Counted from the stretch's first letter, positions 54,267 through 63,550 are shown. The stretch: DNA of 64,000 nucleotides from Lichenicola sp050954785 (GCA_050954785.1 JBPBQO010000036.1:3015-67014), one strand, 5' to 3'. A program made the numbers and translations. Notes: generated from the letters alone by a model not told the origin.

Positions 54267-54821
54267 ATGAGCGATTTGCCACCATTTTCCGAAATGCCGA
54301 CGGGCATCGAGCCGGCGACCATCCTGATCGCGCCGCACCCGATGCTTCGTCGCAAGACCAGGCTCGTGCGTCCCGAGGATGCGGCGACCCTGCGAAGCCT
54401 CCTGCCCGGCATGTGGGAGGCGATGTATCTGGCGCCAGGCATCGGGCTTGCCGCGCCGCAGGTCGGGCTGGACCTCCGGTTCGCGATCGTCGACCTGATG
54501 GAAAACGAGACGAAGTCGCCGATCACTCTGGTCAATCCGGAAATCATCCGGGCCAGCGAGCAGCTCTCGGCGCGCGAGGAAGGGTGTTTGTCCCTGCCCG
54601 GCCAGTATGCCGAGGTGATACGGCCACTGACCGTGCGGGTGCGGTTCCAGGATCTCGATGGCAAGCGGCAGGAACTCGACGCGGACGGGTTGCTGGCGAC
54701 CTGCCTGCAGCACGAGATCGACCATCTCGATGGAGTGCTGTTCGTCGATCACCTGTCGACGCTGAAGCGCAACATGATCATGCGCCGGCTCGCCAAGGAC
54801 CAGCGCCAGAAGTCGGATTGA
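54267..54821 (+). CDS. def: Peptide deformylase
   Basis: A 184-residue metallohydrolase that removes the N-formyl group from nascent proteins. The three family motifs are present: GIGLAAPQVG, EGCLSLPG (metal Cys) and QHEIDHLDG (two metal His and catalytic Glu). The ATG at 54267 is preferred; an ATG at 54204 adds 21 residues without homology. fmt follows after 16 bases. Confidence 0.96.
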   Translation: MSDLPPFSEMPTGIEPATILIAPHPMLRRKTRLVRPEDAATLRSLLPGMWEAMYLAPGIGLAAPQVGLDLRFAIVDLMENETKSPITLVNPEIIRASEQLSAREEGCLSLPGQYAEVIRPLTVRVRFQDLDGKRQELDADGLLATCLQHEIDHLDGVLFVDHLSTLKRNMIMRRLAKDQRQKSD

Positions 54822-54837
54822 AAACGGGAACACAACC

Positions 54838-55752
54838 ATGCGCCTTGCCTTCATGGGCACGCCCGACTTCGCGGTGCCGGCGCTGCGCGCGCTGCACGAG
54901 GCCGGGCACGAGATCGTCGCGGTCTACAGCCAGCAGCCACGGCCGGCCGGACGCGGCCAGGCAGTCCGTGCCTCGCCGGTTCAGCGGGAAGCCGAGCGCC
55001 TCGGGCTCGTGGTGCGCACCCCGGCCAGGCTGAAACGCGACGAGACCGCGCATGCCGAGTTCGCGGCCTTGTCGCTCGATGCGGCCGTGGTGGCCGCTTA
55101 CGGGCTGATCCTGCCCGCGCCGATGCTGACGGCGCCGGTCCGGGGCTGCCTGAACATCCATGCGAGCCTGTTGCCACGATGGCGCGGCGCCGCGCCGATC
55201 CAGGCCTCGATCCTGGCCGGCGACAGCAAAACCGGCATCACCATCATGCAGATGGACGAAGGGCTGGATACCGGACCGATGCTGCGTCGGGGCGTCGTGC
55301 CGATCGATGCCGGCACCACCGCGTCGACCCTGCACGATGCGCTGGCGACGATGGGCGCGCGGCTGATCCTGGAGACGCTGGCGCAGGTCGACGAACCGAC
55401 GCCGCAGCCCTCCAACGGTGCGTCTTACGCGCCGAGGCTGACCCGCACGGACGGCCGCATCGACTGGCAGCACGACGCCGCCGCGATCGACCGCCAGGTA
55501 CGGGCCATGACGCCATGGCCGGGCGCCTTCACGACGCTCGACGGCGTCGTGCTCAAGATCGACGCGGCGACGCCGGTGGTCGGGCATGCGCATGGCCAGG
55601 CACCCGGAACGGTGCTGGACGAGCATCTGACGATCGCCTGTGGCAGCGGGGCGTTGCGGATCGATCGGCTGCAGGCGCCCGGCCGCAGCGTGCTGGAGGC
55701 AGCGGCGTTCCTGCGCGGCCGGCGCGTGGCGCCCGGCACGGTGCTGCAGTGA
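54838..55752 (+). CDS. fmt: Methionyl-tRNA formyltransferase
   Basis: A 304-residue enzyme formylating initiator Met-tRNA. Seen: MRLAFMGTPDFAVPALRALHEAGHEIVAVYSQ, the formyl-THF site NIHASLLPRWRGAAPIQ with Asn-His, and QMDEGLDTGPML with the catalytic Asp; the C-terminal OB-like domain recognises tRNA. It lies directly after def and before truA, in one rightward unit. Confidence 0.97.
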   Translation: MRLAFMGTPDFAVPALRALHEAGHEIVAVYSQQPRPAGRGQAVRASPVQREAERLGLVVRTPARLKRDETAHAEFAALSLDAAVVAAYGLILPAPMLTAPVRGCLNIHASLLPRWRGAAPIQASILAGDSKTGITIMQMDEGLDTGPMLRRGVVPIDAGTTASTLHDALATMGARLILETLAQVDEPTPQPSNGASYAPRLTRTDGRIDWQHDAAAIDRQVRAMTPWPGAFTTLDGVVLKIDAATPVVGHAHGQAPGTVLDEHLTIACGSGALRIDRLQAPGRSVLEAAAFLRGRRVAPGTVLQ

Positions 55753-55759
55753 CCGGACC

Positions 55760-56554
55760 ATGACGCGCTGGGCATTGCTGTTCGAATATGACGGCACGCC
55801 GTTCGTCGGCTGGCAGCGCCAGGCGGTCGGCATCTCGGTGCAGGGCGTGATGGAAGAGGCCGCCAGTCATCTGGTCGGTCGCACGGCGGTCGCGGTCACC
55901 GGGGCAGGCCGAACCGATTCGGGCGTGCATGCGGCCGGACAGGTGGCGCATCTCGATCTGCCGTCGCCACTCGGCGGCCAGCAGCAGATGACCGCGAGGC
56001 GGCTGCGCGATGCGCTCAACTACCACATGAAGCCGCATCCGATCGCGGTGCTGGCGGCTGCGGTCGTCGCCGATAAATGGAGCGCGCGCTTCTCGGCGAT
56101 CAACCGGCGCTACCGCTACCGGATCCTCAACCGGGCCGCCCGTCCGGCGCTGGACCAGGGCCGCGTCTGGCACGTGAAGCGGGAGCTGGACCTCGACCAG
56201 ATGCGCGAGGCGGCGCTCATGCTGCTGGGACAACACGATTTCACCAGTTTCCGGGCCAGCGCCTGCCAGGCCAAGAGCCCCGTACGCACGCTCGACCGGC
56301 TGGAGCTGTGCCGCGATGGCACGCTAATCGACATCCACGTCGAGGCGCGCAGCTTCCTGCACCACCAGGTCAGGAACATCGTCGGCACGCTCAAGCTGGT
56401 CGGCGAAGGAAAATGGACACCGGCGCAGGTCGCGAGTGCCCTTGAGGCACGTGACCGGGCCGCGGCGGGTCCGACCGCGCCTCCGGATGGGCTGTTCCTG
56501 ATGGAGGTCGGCTACGAAACCGACCCGTTCATCGGACCTGCTAAGGCGTCATGA
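55760..56554 (+). CDS. truA: tRNA pseudouridine synthase A
   Basis: A 264-residue enzyme making pseudouridine at positions 38-40 of tRNAs. The catalytic Asp is in TGAGRTDSGVHAAGQ, with FEYDGTPFVGWQRQ at the N-terminus and FLHHQVRNIVGTLKLVGEG near the C-terminus. The ATG at 55760 lies seven bases after the fmt stop. The gene's end overlaps the end of the convergent membrane-protein gene by 14 bases. Confidence 0.96.
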   Translation: MTRWALLFEYDGTPFVGWQRQAVGISVQGVMEEAASHLVGRTAVAVTGAGRTDSGVHAAGQVAHLDLPSPLGGQQQMTARRLRDALNYHMKPHPIAVLAAAVVADKWSARFSAINRRYRYRILNRAARPALDQGRVWHVKRELDLDQMREAALMLLGQHDFTSFRASACQAKSPVRTLDRLELCRDGTLIDIHVEARSFLHHQVRNIVGTLKLVGEGKWTPAQVASALEARDRAAAGPTAPPDGLFLMEVGYETDPFIGPAKAS

Positions 56555-57143
56555 CCATCGGCAGCAGCGGCTGTACCAGGCTGCCCACGACGATCGAGCC
56601 GATAGTCAGGGCCAGCACCGTGATCCCGGCCTTGAGCCTGCTGATCGACAGGCCCTTCCAGGCCATGAACCATTGCAGCCAGAGCAGATAGGCGCCGAGC
56701 AACAGCACGATCAGCCGGCCCGCCGCGGCGTGGCTGACCCCCATCTGCAACAGGATCGCGGTGAGCAGCATCGCCGGCAGGTAGGCAGGCAGGATCAGCC
56801 AGACGCTCCACAGCGAGGCCGTGGCATAGCGCGGCCAGAACTCGGAGCGCTTCCAGAGCCGGGCCATCGCATGCGTGATCACGGGAGGAAGCAGCACCGC
56901 GCACACCAGGGCCAGCAGGAGAACGACCGCCGGCATGGACGGACGCTGCATCAGCAACAGCACGGCCAGCACCAGCAGGAAGCCGAGCGGCGGCGACAGT
57001 CCGGCCAGGAAGGCATCGCGATCGCCTTCGAAACACGCGAATCCCTCCGTCCGGCCGCGGCCGAGCAGCAGCAATCCACGGATGATGGTGCGACCGCTGC
57101 GTACCGATTGCTTCGGCTTGGCGGGACGATCGGGATCACTCAT
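56541..57143 (-). CDS. Uncharacterised membrane protein next to dapE
   Basis: A 200-residue protein with a basic N-terminus of about 45 residues and about five hydrophobic segments (from FLLVLAVLLLMQ on). I recognise no named family with certainty; it is Yip1-like only in layout. Its ATG at 57143 overlaps the dapE stop (ATGA), so it is translated with dapE. This coupling suggests a conserved pairing but not a function. Its 3' end runs 14 bases into truA, on the other strand. Confidence 0.7.
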   Translation of the reverse strand: MSDPDRPAKPKQSVRSGRTIIRGLLLLGRGRTEGFACFEGDRDAFLAGLSPPLGFLLVLAVLLLMQRPSMPAVVLLLALVCAVLLPPVITHAMARLWKRSEFWPRYATASLWSVWLILPAYLPAMLLTAILLQMGVSHAAAGRLIVLLLGAYLLWLQWFMAWKGLSISRLKAGITVLALTIGSIVVGSLVQPLLPMVMTP

Positions 57144-58291
57144 GACGGCACTCCGACCATAACCCTGTCGAGCATGTCGAGATAGATTGCGGACAGCAGT
57201 TCGAGATCGCGCACCGGCACGTTCTCGTCGGCCTTGTGCATGCTCTCGCCGACCAGCCCAAATTCCGCGACGGCGCAATAGCTGGCGATGAACCGGGCGT
57301 CCGACGTGCCGCCGCCGGTATCGAGCCTGGGCCGACGGCCGGTATGGATTTCGATCGCGTCGCCGAGCGCCTGCACTTCCGGCCCCGGTTCGGTCCGGAA
57401 CGCCTCGCCGCTGATCCTGATCTCGAACCGGGCAGACGGTGCGTGGCGGGATACGGTTTCCCGTAGCATCTCCGTCAGCGACGCACCGGTGTGCTGGTCG
57501 TTGAAGCGGATATTGAGCTGGGCCTCGGCATGCGCGGGGATCACGTTGGTTGCCTTGTTGCCGACATCGATACTGGTGACCTGCAGGCTTGAGGGCTCGA
57601 AGAATGCTGTGCCGCGATCGAGCGGGATGGTGGTCAACTCGGACAGCAGGGCCAGCAGGCGGTGCACCGGGTTGTCGGCCACCTGCGGATACGCCACGTG
57701 GCCCTGGATGCCCGGAACGACAATGTGGGCATTCAGGCTGCCACGGCGGCCGATCTTGATCACCTGGCCGAGCTCGGTCGGGTTGGTCGGTTCGCCAACC
57801 AGACAGAAATCCGGAATGTGGTTGTGGGCCGCCATCCATTCCAGCACGCGGACAGTACCGTCGAGCGCTGGCCCTTCCTCGTCGCCGGTGATCAGCAGGC
57901 TGATCGATCCGGACGATCCGGATACGCCCTGTGCCGAAAGATGCGCCGCCGCCGCCGCTACGAAGGCCGCGATCGCCCCCTTCATGTCGCAAGCGCCGCG
58001 CCCGTAGAGCACACCGTCCTGAAGCAGGCCGTCGAACGGAGGAGCCTGCCACAGCGCGTCGCCGGGTGGGACGACATCGGTGTGGCCCGCAAAACAGACA
58101 TGAGGGCGTGCCGTGCCGATTCGTGCGAACAGGTTCGGGGTCTCCCGGCCGGCGTCACCGAACGGCAGCGACGTCACGCTGAATCCGAGATGCTCCAGCG
58201 TGTCCGCCAATATGGCCTGGGCCCCGCCGTCGGCCGGCGTCACCGACGGGCAGCGGATCAAGGCCTGCGCCAACACCAGCGGATCGACCAT
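57140..58291 (-). CDS. dapE: Succinyl-diaminopimelate desuccinylase
   Basis: A 383-residue M20 metallopeptidase-fold enzyme of lysine/meso-diaminopimelate synthesis. The dizinc ligands are in FAGHTDVVPPGD (His, Asp), GRGACDMKG (Asp), TGDEEGPA (catalytic Glu and ligand Glu), GEPTNP and the last His in GLVGESMHKADE. The ATG at 58291 is preferred; dapD lies 14 bases upstream. The pathway feeds peptidoglycan. Confidence 0.96.
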   Translation of the reverse strand: MVDPLVLAQALIRCPSVTPADGGAQAILADTLEHLGFSVTSLPFGDAGRETPNLFARIGTARPHVCFAGHTDVVPPGDALWQAPPFDGLLQDGVLYGRGACDMKGAIAAFVAAAAAHLSAQGVSGSSGSISLLITGDEEGPALDGTVRVLEWMAAHNHIPDFCLVGEPTNPTELGQVIKIGRRGSLNAHIVVPGIQGHVAYPQVADNPVHRLLALLSELTTIPLDRGTAFFEPSSLQVTSIDVGNKATNVIPAHAEAQLNIRFNDQHTGASLTEMLRETVSRHAPSARFEIRISGEAFRTEPGPEVQALGDAIEIHTGRRPRLDTGGGTSDARFIASYCAVAEFGLVGESMHKADENVPVRDLELLSAIYLDMLDRVMVGVPS

Positions 58292-58305
58292 GAGCTCCGT
58301 GACGT

Positions 58306-59175
58306 TCAATCGCGCAGCAGCTCGTTGATCGAGGTCTTGGCGCGGGTCCGGGCATCGACCCGCTTGACGATGACCGCACAGGCCAGCGATGGCAGCCGCG
58401 AGTCCGTTCCCGGCGCCGGCGGCAACGTGCCGGGCACCACGACCGAATAGGCGGGAACCCGGCCGATGAAGATTTCGCCGGTCGCGCGGTCGACGATTTT
58501 GGTCGAGGCACCCAGGAACACGCCCATCGACAGCACGCTGCCGCGCTCGACGATGACGCCTTCGGCCACTTCCGAACGGGCGCCGATGAAACACCCATCC
58601 TCGATGATCACCGGAGCGGCCTGCAACGGCTCGAGCACACCGCCGATGCCGGTGCCACCGCTGATATGGCAATCGCGGCCGATCTGCGCGCAGCTTCCGA
58701 CCGTGGCCCAGGTATCGATCATCGTGCCGGAACCGATCCAGGCACCGACATTGACGAAGCACGGCATCAAAACGACGCCCGGCGCCACATAGGCGGCACG
58801 ACGCACGACCGCGCCGGGAACGGCGCGAAAACCGGCCTCGGCGAACTTTGCATGATCCCAGCCGGCGAACTTCAACGGCACCTTGTCGAATACGGACGCG
58901 CCACCGGAACCCGGCATCGGCACGCTATCGTTCAGGCGGAACGACAGCAGGACCGCCTTCTTGGCCCAGTCATTGACGATCCAGCCACCGCCGGCGGAGC
59001 CGGTTTCCTCGGATCCAGCAGTCGCGACGGGTGTCGCCACCCGGAGCGATCCGTCATCCAGCGCTGCCAGCACCTGCTCGACATCGTCCCTGTCAGGACC
59101 GGCGCTGGCGGCAGACAGTTCGGTCCGCCGGTCCCAGATCGCCTCGATGCGTTGGCGCAAATCGTCGTTCGTCAT
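58306..59175 (-). CDS. dapD: Tetrahydrodipicolinate N-succinyltransferase
   Basis: A 289-residue left-handed beta-helix acyltransferase, the succinyl-CoA-dependent step before DapC and DapE. The hexapeptide-repeat core is visible (VAPGVVLMPCFVNVGAWIG, IDTWATVGSCAQIG, HISGGTGIGGVLEP). The ATG at 59175 gives MTNDDLRQRIEAIWD, the family start; an in-frame ATG ten codons earlier (59205) is possible. It precedes dapE on the same strand. Confidence 0.96.
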   Translation of the reverse strand: MTNDDLRQRIEAIWDRRTELSAASAGPDRDDVEQVLAALDDGSLRVATPVATAGSEETGSAGGGWIVNDWAKKAVLLSFRLNDSVPMPGSGGASVFDKVPLKFAGWDHAKFAEAGFRAVPGAVVRRAAYVAPGVVLMPCFVNVGAWIGSGTMIDTWATVGSCAQIGRDCHISGGTGIGGVLEPLQAAPVIIEDGCFIGARSEVAEGVIVERGSVLSMGVFLGASTKIVDRATGEIFIGRVPAYSVVVPGTLPPAPGTDSRLPSLACAVIVKRVDARTRAKTSINELLRD

Positions 59176-59342
59176 GATCTTTCCAGCCGGTGGATGATCC
59201 TGCACACGGCACTGGTGAAGGAGGCGCGGACCATGCTCAGCCGGTCCGCTCCTGTCAACGCGGGTGTCCGGCGGCCTCGGATAAGGCTAGTTTGAAATAT
59301 TTACAGTGTCTTCAGATTTTGGGACGAGACTTCTGGCCAGCG
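59176..59342. promoter_or_regulatory. Divergent promoter region, dapD and the GGDEF gene
   Basis: This 167-base gap separates the divergent dapDE operon and the PAS-GGDEF gene. It contains an AT-rich patch at about 59290-59325 that could carry a promoter for the rightward gene. No operator is clear. Confidence 0.35.
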
Positions 59343-60830
59343 ATGACACAAAAATCCTCCATGTCGAACTCCTCGGCCGCTGACGCGCCAATTCACCCTG
59401 CACCCAACCAGGCAGCCGGGGACATCCGGACCGCCGCACCGGCCTGTACCGATGCCTTGGTCGCCGCACTGGTCGATAGCCGATCCCGCTGGCGTGATCT
59501 GGCGACGCTGGCACTCGACCTGATGTTCGAGATCGACCGACACGGAGTTTTCGTGTTCGCCGGTCCGGACACTGCGTTCGGCTGGTCCGCCGAGCAGTTG
59601 CTGGGCCTCAGTGCGGAAAGCCTGCTGGTCCGCATACCGGGCACGGTCGGTTTCAACCCGTTCCGGCCGCAAGCCTCGTTGCGCCGTCACCAGACCTGGT
59701 TGCGGCGTGCCGACGGCTCGGCCGCCAGTGTGCTGATATGGGCCTATCCCCTGCTCGATGCGGCCGGCGAAACAGTTGGTTGTCGCGGCGTGGCGCAGGA
59801 CATCACCGAGGACAACCATCGCGCCGAAATCCTGGCCGAGACGCTGCTCCGGCGTCAGACCATGACCGAGATCACCCGGCGGATGCGGCGTGCGGTACTG
59901 CCGGACATGGTCATCAAGATCGGGCTCGACGAGCTTCTGGATGCGACCGGTGGCAGCGGTGTTCTGATCGTCGCGTGCGATGGCGTGTCGCCGATGCCGG
60001 CCGCCCAGGAGGAACCCGGCCGCCTGCTGCCACGCATCCTGCATCGGGCCGGCGCCACACCGCCGATGTCGGACCAGGATTTAGTGTCGTACATTTGCGG
60101 AGCCGCGGCCAGGGAAGCCGCACCGTGGACGAGATCCGAGTCGGAATTCGATCTGCACATCATCATGAGCGCAATCGGCACGCATTTCTGCGAGCCGGTC
60201 GTCCTCATGATATGGCGGGAAGCGCCTCGCGACTGGATTAGCGGCGATGCCGAGCTGGTGGACGCGTTCCTGACCGCCCTGGTCGGTATGCTCGAACATG
60301 ATCAGGTGCAGCGCGAGCTGTCGCGCCAGTCCGGATCGGACACGCTGACCGCACTGCTGAACCGCGAGAGCTTCACGATCGAGGTCAATCGCCGGCTTGA
60401 TCGGCTCGACAAGGAAGGCCTGCCCGGAACCCTGATGGTGGTCGGGCTGGACCGCTTCCGCGAGATCAACGAGGCGCTCGGTCCGGAAAGCGGCGACGAG
60501 GTGCTGCGCCAGTCGGCGCACATCCTGCGCGATACGGTGCGCCCGACAGATCTGGTGGCCCGCCTCGGTGGGGATGTATTTGCCTTGTGGCTGGATGGCG
60601 CGGATCAGTTCGCGGCGGCCGAGCGAGCCGAGATGATGTGCCAGCAAGGCATCAAGGTAACGATCGACGAACAGCAGCCGCTGCACGTGTCGGTCGGCCT
60701 GGCGACGCGTCCGAGCCGGTCGTACGAGACCATCGACAACCTTCTGGAACAGGCGCACGCAGCGCTTGGCGCGATCAAGCTGGCAGGCGGCGGCCGCTGG
60801 CACTTCTATAATGAGGGAGCCGGGGCGTGA
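59343..60830 (+). CDS. PAS-GGDEF signalling protein with degenerate GGDEF motif
   Basis: A 495-residue cytoplasmic protein: PAS domain (about residues 48-155, with FEIDRHGVFVFAGPDTAFGW and GVAQDITE), a GAF-like region (about 165-315), and a GGDEF domain (about 330-490). The active-site motif reads GGDVF (409-413): the metal-binding Glu is Val, so diguanylate cyclase activity is unlikely. The inhibitory RxxD (RPTD, 400-403), five residues before it, is intact, suggesting c-di-GMP binding. No EAL domain follows. GTGA couples it to the DUF2336 gene. Confidence 0.85.
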   Translation: MTQKSSMSNSSAADAPIHPAPNQAAGDIRTAAPACTDALVAALVDSRSRWRDLATLALDLMFEIDRHGVFVFAGPDTAFGWSAEQLLGLSAESLLVRIPGTVGFNPFRPQASLRRHQTWLRRADGSAASVLIWAYPLLDAAGETVGCRGVAQDITEDNHRAEILAETLLRRQTMTEITRRMRRAVLPDMVIKIGLDELLDATGGSGVLIVACDGVSPMPAAQEEPGRLLPRILHRAGATPPMSDQDLVSYICGAAAREAAPWTRSESEFDLHIIMSAIGTHFCEPVVLMIWREAPRDWISGDAELVDAFLTALVGMLEHDQVQRELSRQSGSDTLTALLNRESFTIEVNRRLDRLDKEGLPGTLMVVGLDRFREINEALGPESGDEVLRQSAHILRDTVRPTDLVARLGGDVFALWLDGADQFAAAERAEMMCQQGIKVTIDEQQPLHVSVGLATRPSRSYETIDNLLEQAHAALGAIKLAGGGRWHFYNEGAGA

Positions 60831-61822
60831 CACTGTTCCAACCTGGAGTGGTCCCTACTGCCACCGAACGCACGATGTCCGCCGTAGGGCCTTCAGGTCA
60901 TGCAGACCGCATACAGGCTCATGCACGGCCGAGCGAGCCGCCAGTTCACAGCACTCGATCTGGCATTTCAGCGGATGGGTCGACGTCACACCCCGTTCCA
61001 GACATGGAGGCGGATCCGTGGGCCGCTATCGTCAACCAGTTGCTTCCGCACGTATCGTCGACGGAACGCGAGCGTCTCGGCCTCAGGCTGGCCGAGCAAG
61101 CTTCGGCGCGGCTGACCGGGCACTGGCACGCGTTGATCGGGGATCGTCCGGCGCTTCATGCCCTTGCGCTCGACGCACCCGGTTTCGATCCAGCTTTGCC
61201 GGCCCTTGCGCTGTCGTTGACGTGGCCGGCGGCGCTGATGCTCTTGGCGGGCGACCTTGCCGACCAGACAACGATCGCACTGGCAAGTCCGGTTGCCGCG
61301 GTGCGCGAGTCCGCGATCGAGGCGCTGGTCTCGGACGCTCCGCTACTGCAGTTCGATCGGGCCTGCAGGGCCATCTGCGAGGCTCATCTCACGGCCTTGC
61401 TCGAACGGTTGCCGGCTGCCGACAGCGAGACATACGACCGGGCTCTTCGTGGCGATGACCATGCGGTACATGTAGAGCCGATCGCTCCGATCCCAACGGT
61501 GACGCACCAGTCCGCCACGGAACCTGCATTGATGGCGGCTCTCCGCTCCGGAGACAACCAGCACGCAATCAGGCTGCTCGCTGCGGCGGCGCTTGTTTCG
61601 ACGGAGTCGATCGAAACGGCGATCAGCCTGCGCAGCCGGCGCGGTCTTGTAAGCCTCGCCTGGAAGGCCGGCTTCTCGATGCGCGCAGCTGTCCTGTTGC
61701 AGACCGAGCTGGGCGGATTTCCGGCCTGCGCCGTACTGACCGCAACATCCGACGGTAGCTGCCCGCTCAACCGCAGCGAGATGGTCTGGCAGATCGGCTT
61801 CCTGGCGCGAAAGCTGATCTGA
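60827..61822 (+). CDS. DUF2336-like protein
   Basis: A 331-residue protein. A disordered N-terminus (about 60 residues) is followed by helical repeats (about 65-240) and a C-terminal segment RSRRGLVSLAWKAGFSMRAAVLLQTELG resembling DUF2336. DUF2336 proteins occur in alphaproteobacteria and have no settled function. It starts in the stop of the degenerate GGDEF gene (GTGA), so the two are probably partners. It ends 17 bases before convergent argB. Confidence 0.7.
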   Translation: MTLFQPGVVPTATERTMSAVGPSGHADRIQAHARPSEPPVHSTRSGISADGSTSHPVPDMEADPWAAIVNQLLPHVSSTERERLGLRLAEQASARLTGHWHALIGDRPALHALALDAPGFDPALPALALSLTWPAALMLLAGDLADQTTIALASPVAAVRESAIEALVSDAPLLQFDRACRAICEAHLTALLERLPAADSETYDRALRGDDHAVHVEPIAPIPTVTHQSATEPALMAALRSGDNQHAIRLLAAAALVSTESIETAISLRSRRGLVSLAWKAGFSMRAAVLLQTELGGFPACAVLTATSDGSCPLNRSEMVWQIGFLARKLI

Positions 61823-61846
61823 ACGACTATCCTGCCGGATCAGCTT
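61811..61846. repeat. Inverted repeat spanning the ends of two convergent genes
   Basis: AAGCTGATC at 61811-61819 and GATCAGCTT at 61838-61846 are perfect nine-base arms around an 18-base loop. The left arm overlaps the last codons of the DUF2336 gene, the right arm overlaps the argB stop. No T-run follows on either strand. It may form a bidirectional terminator-like hairpin. Confidence 0.5.
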
Positions 61847-62745
61847 GCCCGGATCAGCGTACCCGGACCTGCCGTAGTGAAGAGTTCGAGCAGGCAGGCA
61901 TGCGGCACCCGCCCGTCCAGGATCACCGCCGCCCGTGCCCCGGCCTGCACAGCGGCCAGGCAGGTCTCGACCTTGGGGATCATGCCGCCGGAAATCATCC
62001 CACTGGCGATGCCACGGCGTGCATCATCGGCACTGAGCTCGGGGATAAGCTGCTTGTTCTCGTCGAGCACGCCGGGCACGTCCGTCAGCATCAGGAGACG
62101 AGTCGCGTTCAGTGCACCGGCGATGGCCCCGGCAGCGGTATCGGCATTGATGTTGTAGGTCTGCCCATCCGGACCGACGCCGACCGGAGCAATCACCGGG
62201 ATCACGCCCGACCCGGACAGGGCATACAACACGCGCGTATCGATCCGCTCCGGTTCGCCGACGAAGCCGAGATCCAGCACGCGTTCGATATGACTGTCCG
62301 GATCGCGAACGGTTCGGGCCAGCTTGCGTGCCTGGATCATCCCGCCATCCTTGCCGGAGATGCCGATTGCCAGCGCCCCTGCCCGGTTGATCAGCTCGGC
62401 GACCTGCTTGTTGACCGAACCCGACAGGACCATCTCGATGACGTCGATCATCGCGGCATCGGTAATGCGCAGGCCGTCGACGAAGGTCGACTTGATGTCG
62501 AGCCGCTCCAGCATCGCGTTGATCTGCGGACCGCCGCCATGCACCACGACCGGATTGACCCCGATCAGCTTGAGCAGCGCGATGTCGTGGCCGAACGCTT
62601 CCGACAGGGCCGGATCGCCCATCGCATGACCACCATATTTCACCACGATGGTGTCGCCGGCATAGCGGCGCAGGAACGGCAACGCACTCGCGAGGACCGC
62701 GGCCTGCTCGCGCGCAGTCTTGAGGGCGTCCTCGTTCATGGGCAT
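61840..62745 (-). CDS. argB: Acetylglutamate kinase
   Basis: A 301-residue amino-acid kinase of arginine synthesis. Seen: VVKYGGHAMGD (phosphate loop Lys), NPVVVHGGGPQINAML, the acetylglutamate site NADTAAGAIAGAL, and SGGMIPKVETCLAAVQAG. The ATG at 62745 has AGGA nine bases upstream; an ATG at 62739 is the alternative. A gap of 46 bases separates it from engB on the same strand. Confidence 0.96.
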   Translation of the reverse strand: MPMNEDALKTAREQAAVLASALPFLRRYAGDTIVVKYGGHAMGDPALSEAFGHDIALLKLIGVNPVVVHGGGPQINAMLERLDIKSTFVDGLRITDAAMIDVIEMVLSGSVNKQVAELINRAGALAIGISGKDGGMIQARKLARTVRDPDSHIERVLDLGFVGEPERIDTRVLYALSGSGVIPVIAPVGVGPDGQTYNINADTAAGAIAGALNATRLLMLTDVPGVLDENKQLIPELSADDARRGIASGMISGGMIPKVETCLAAVQAGARAAVILDGRVPHACLLELFTTAGPGTLIRAS

Positions 62746-62791
62746 TGGCAGGATTCCTGGGGTTTCGGCAACGAAAGAGCGTCGAGTGCGG

Positions 62792-63550
62792 TCATAGCGC
62801 CAGTTCGGCAAGCGATGCACGGAGTTCGGGAATCCCGTAGCCGGTCCCGCTGCTGGTTGCCGCGACGATTGGGAAGGCAGCGGCATAGAGCTTTGCCAGT
62901 CCCTCGACCTCCGCCAGCTTGGCTGCCAATTTGGGTGGCTTGGGCACGTCGCACTTGGTCAGCACCAGCTGGAAAATCACTGCGGCACGGTTCAGCAGCT
63001 TCATCGCTTCGACGTCGTTCTGCTTGATCTCGACACGCGAGTCGAGCAGCAGCACGACCCGGCGCAGCGTCGGCCGGCCACGCAGGAAGTCGAACATCAG
63101 ACCCTGCCAGTCCTCCTTCACTTCCTTTGCGGCCTTGGCGTAGCCGTAGCCCGGCATGTCGACGAGCGTCAGCCGGTCGGCAAGCGCGAAAAAATTGAGC
63201 TGCTTGGTTCGGCCTGGTTCCGACGAGGCACGTGCGAGCGCCTTGTGCCCGGTAAGCGCGTTGATCAGGCTCGACTTGCCGACGTTCGAGCGGCCGGCGA
63301 ACGCGATTTCCGGCAGGTCCGGCTCGGGGAGCTGGTCCAGCCGTTGCGCCGCATAGAAGAACCGGCACTCGCCGGCGAACAGCAGCCGGCCAGCCTCGAG
63401 CGCATCCGCCTGCTCTTCGGCGGAGGGCGGCTTGATGGTGAAATCAGGAGAGGTCAGCGGGACACCGTGCTGACCTGGCGCGAACCGCCCAGGTGAGTCC
63501 GACGCTGGATCAGCCACTGCTGCGACACGGTGAGCAGGTTGTTCCAGCAA
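62792..63550 (-). CDS. engB: Ribosome biogenesis GTPase EngB (YihA/YsxC)
   Basis: A 252-residue GTPase for 50S assembly. G1 is GRSNVGKSS, G3 is DMPGYG and G4 is TKCD. About 60 residues precede the family's usual start (RLLFAGECRFF...). The frame begins at the ATG at 63550, which overlaps yidC by 97 bases; a GTG at 63517 is the nearest later in-frame start. So either the N-terminus is extended within yidC, or an unusual start codon is used. Confidence 0.9.
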   Translation of the reverse strand: MLEQPAHRVAAVADPASDSPGRFAPGQHGVPLTSPDFTIKPPSAEEQADALEAGRLLFAGECRFFYAAQRLDQLPEPDLPEIAFAGRSNVGKSSLINALTGHKALARASSEPGRTKQLNFFALADRLTLVDMPGYGYAKAAKEVKEDWQGLMFDFLRGRPTLRRVVLLLDSRVEIKQNDVEAMKLLNRAAVIFQLVLTKCDVPKPPKLAAKLAEVEGLAKLYAAAFPIVAATSSGTGYGIPELRASLAELAL

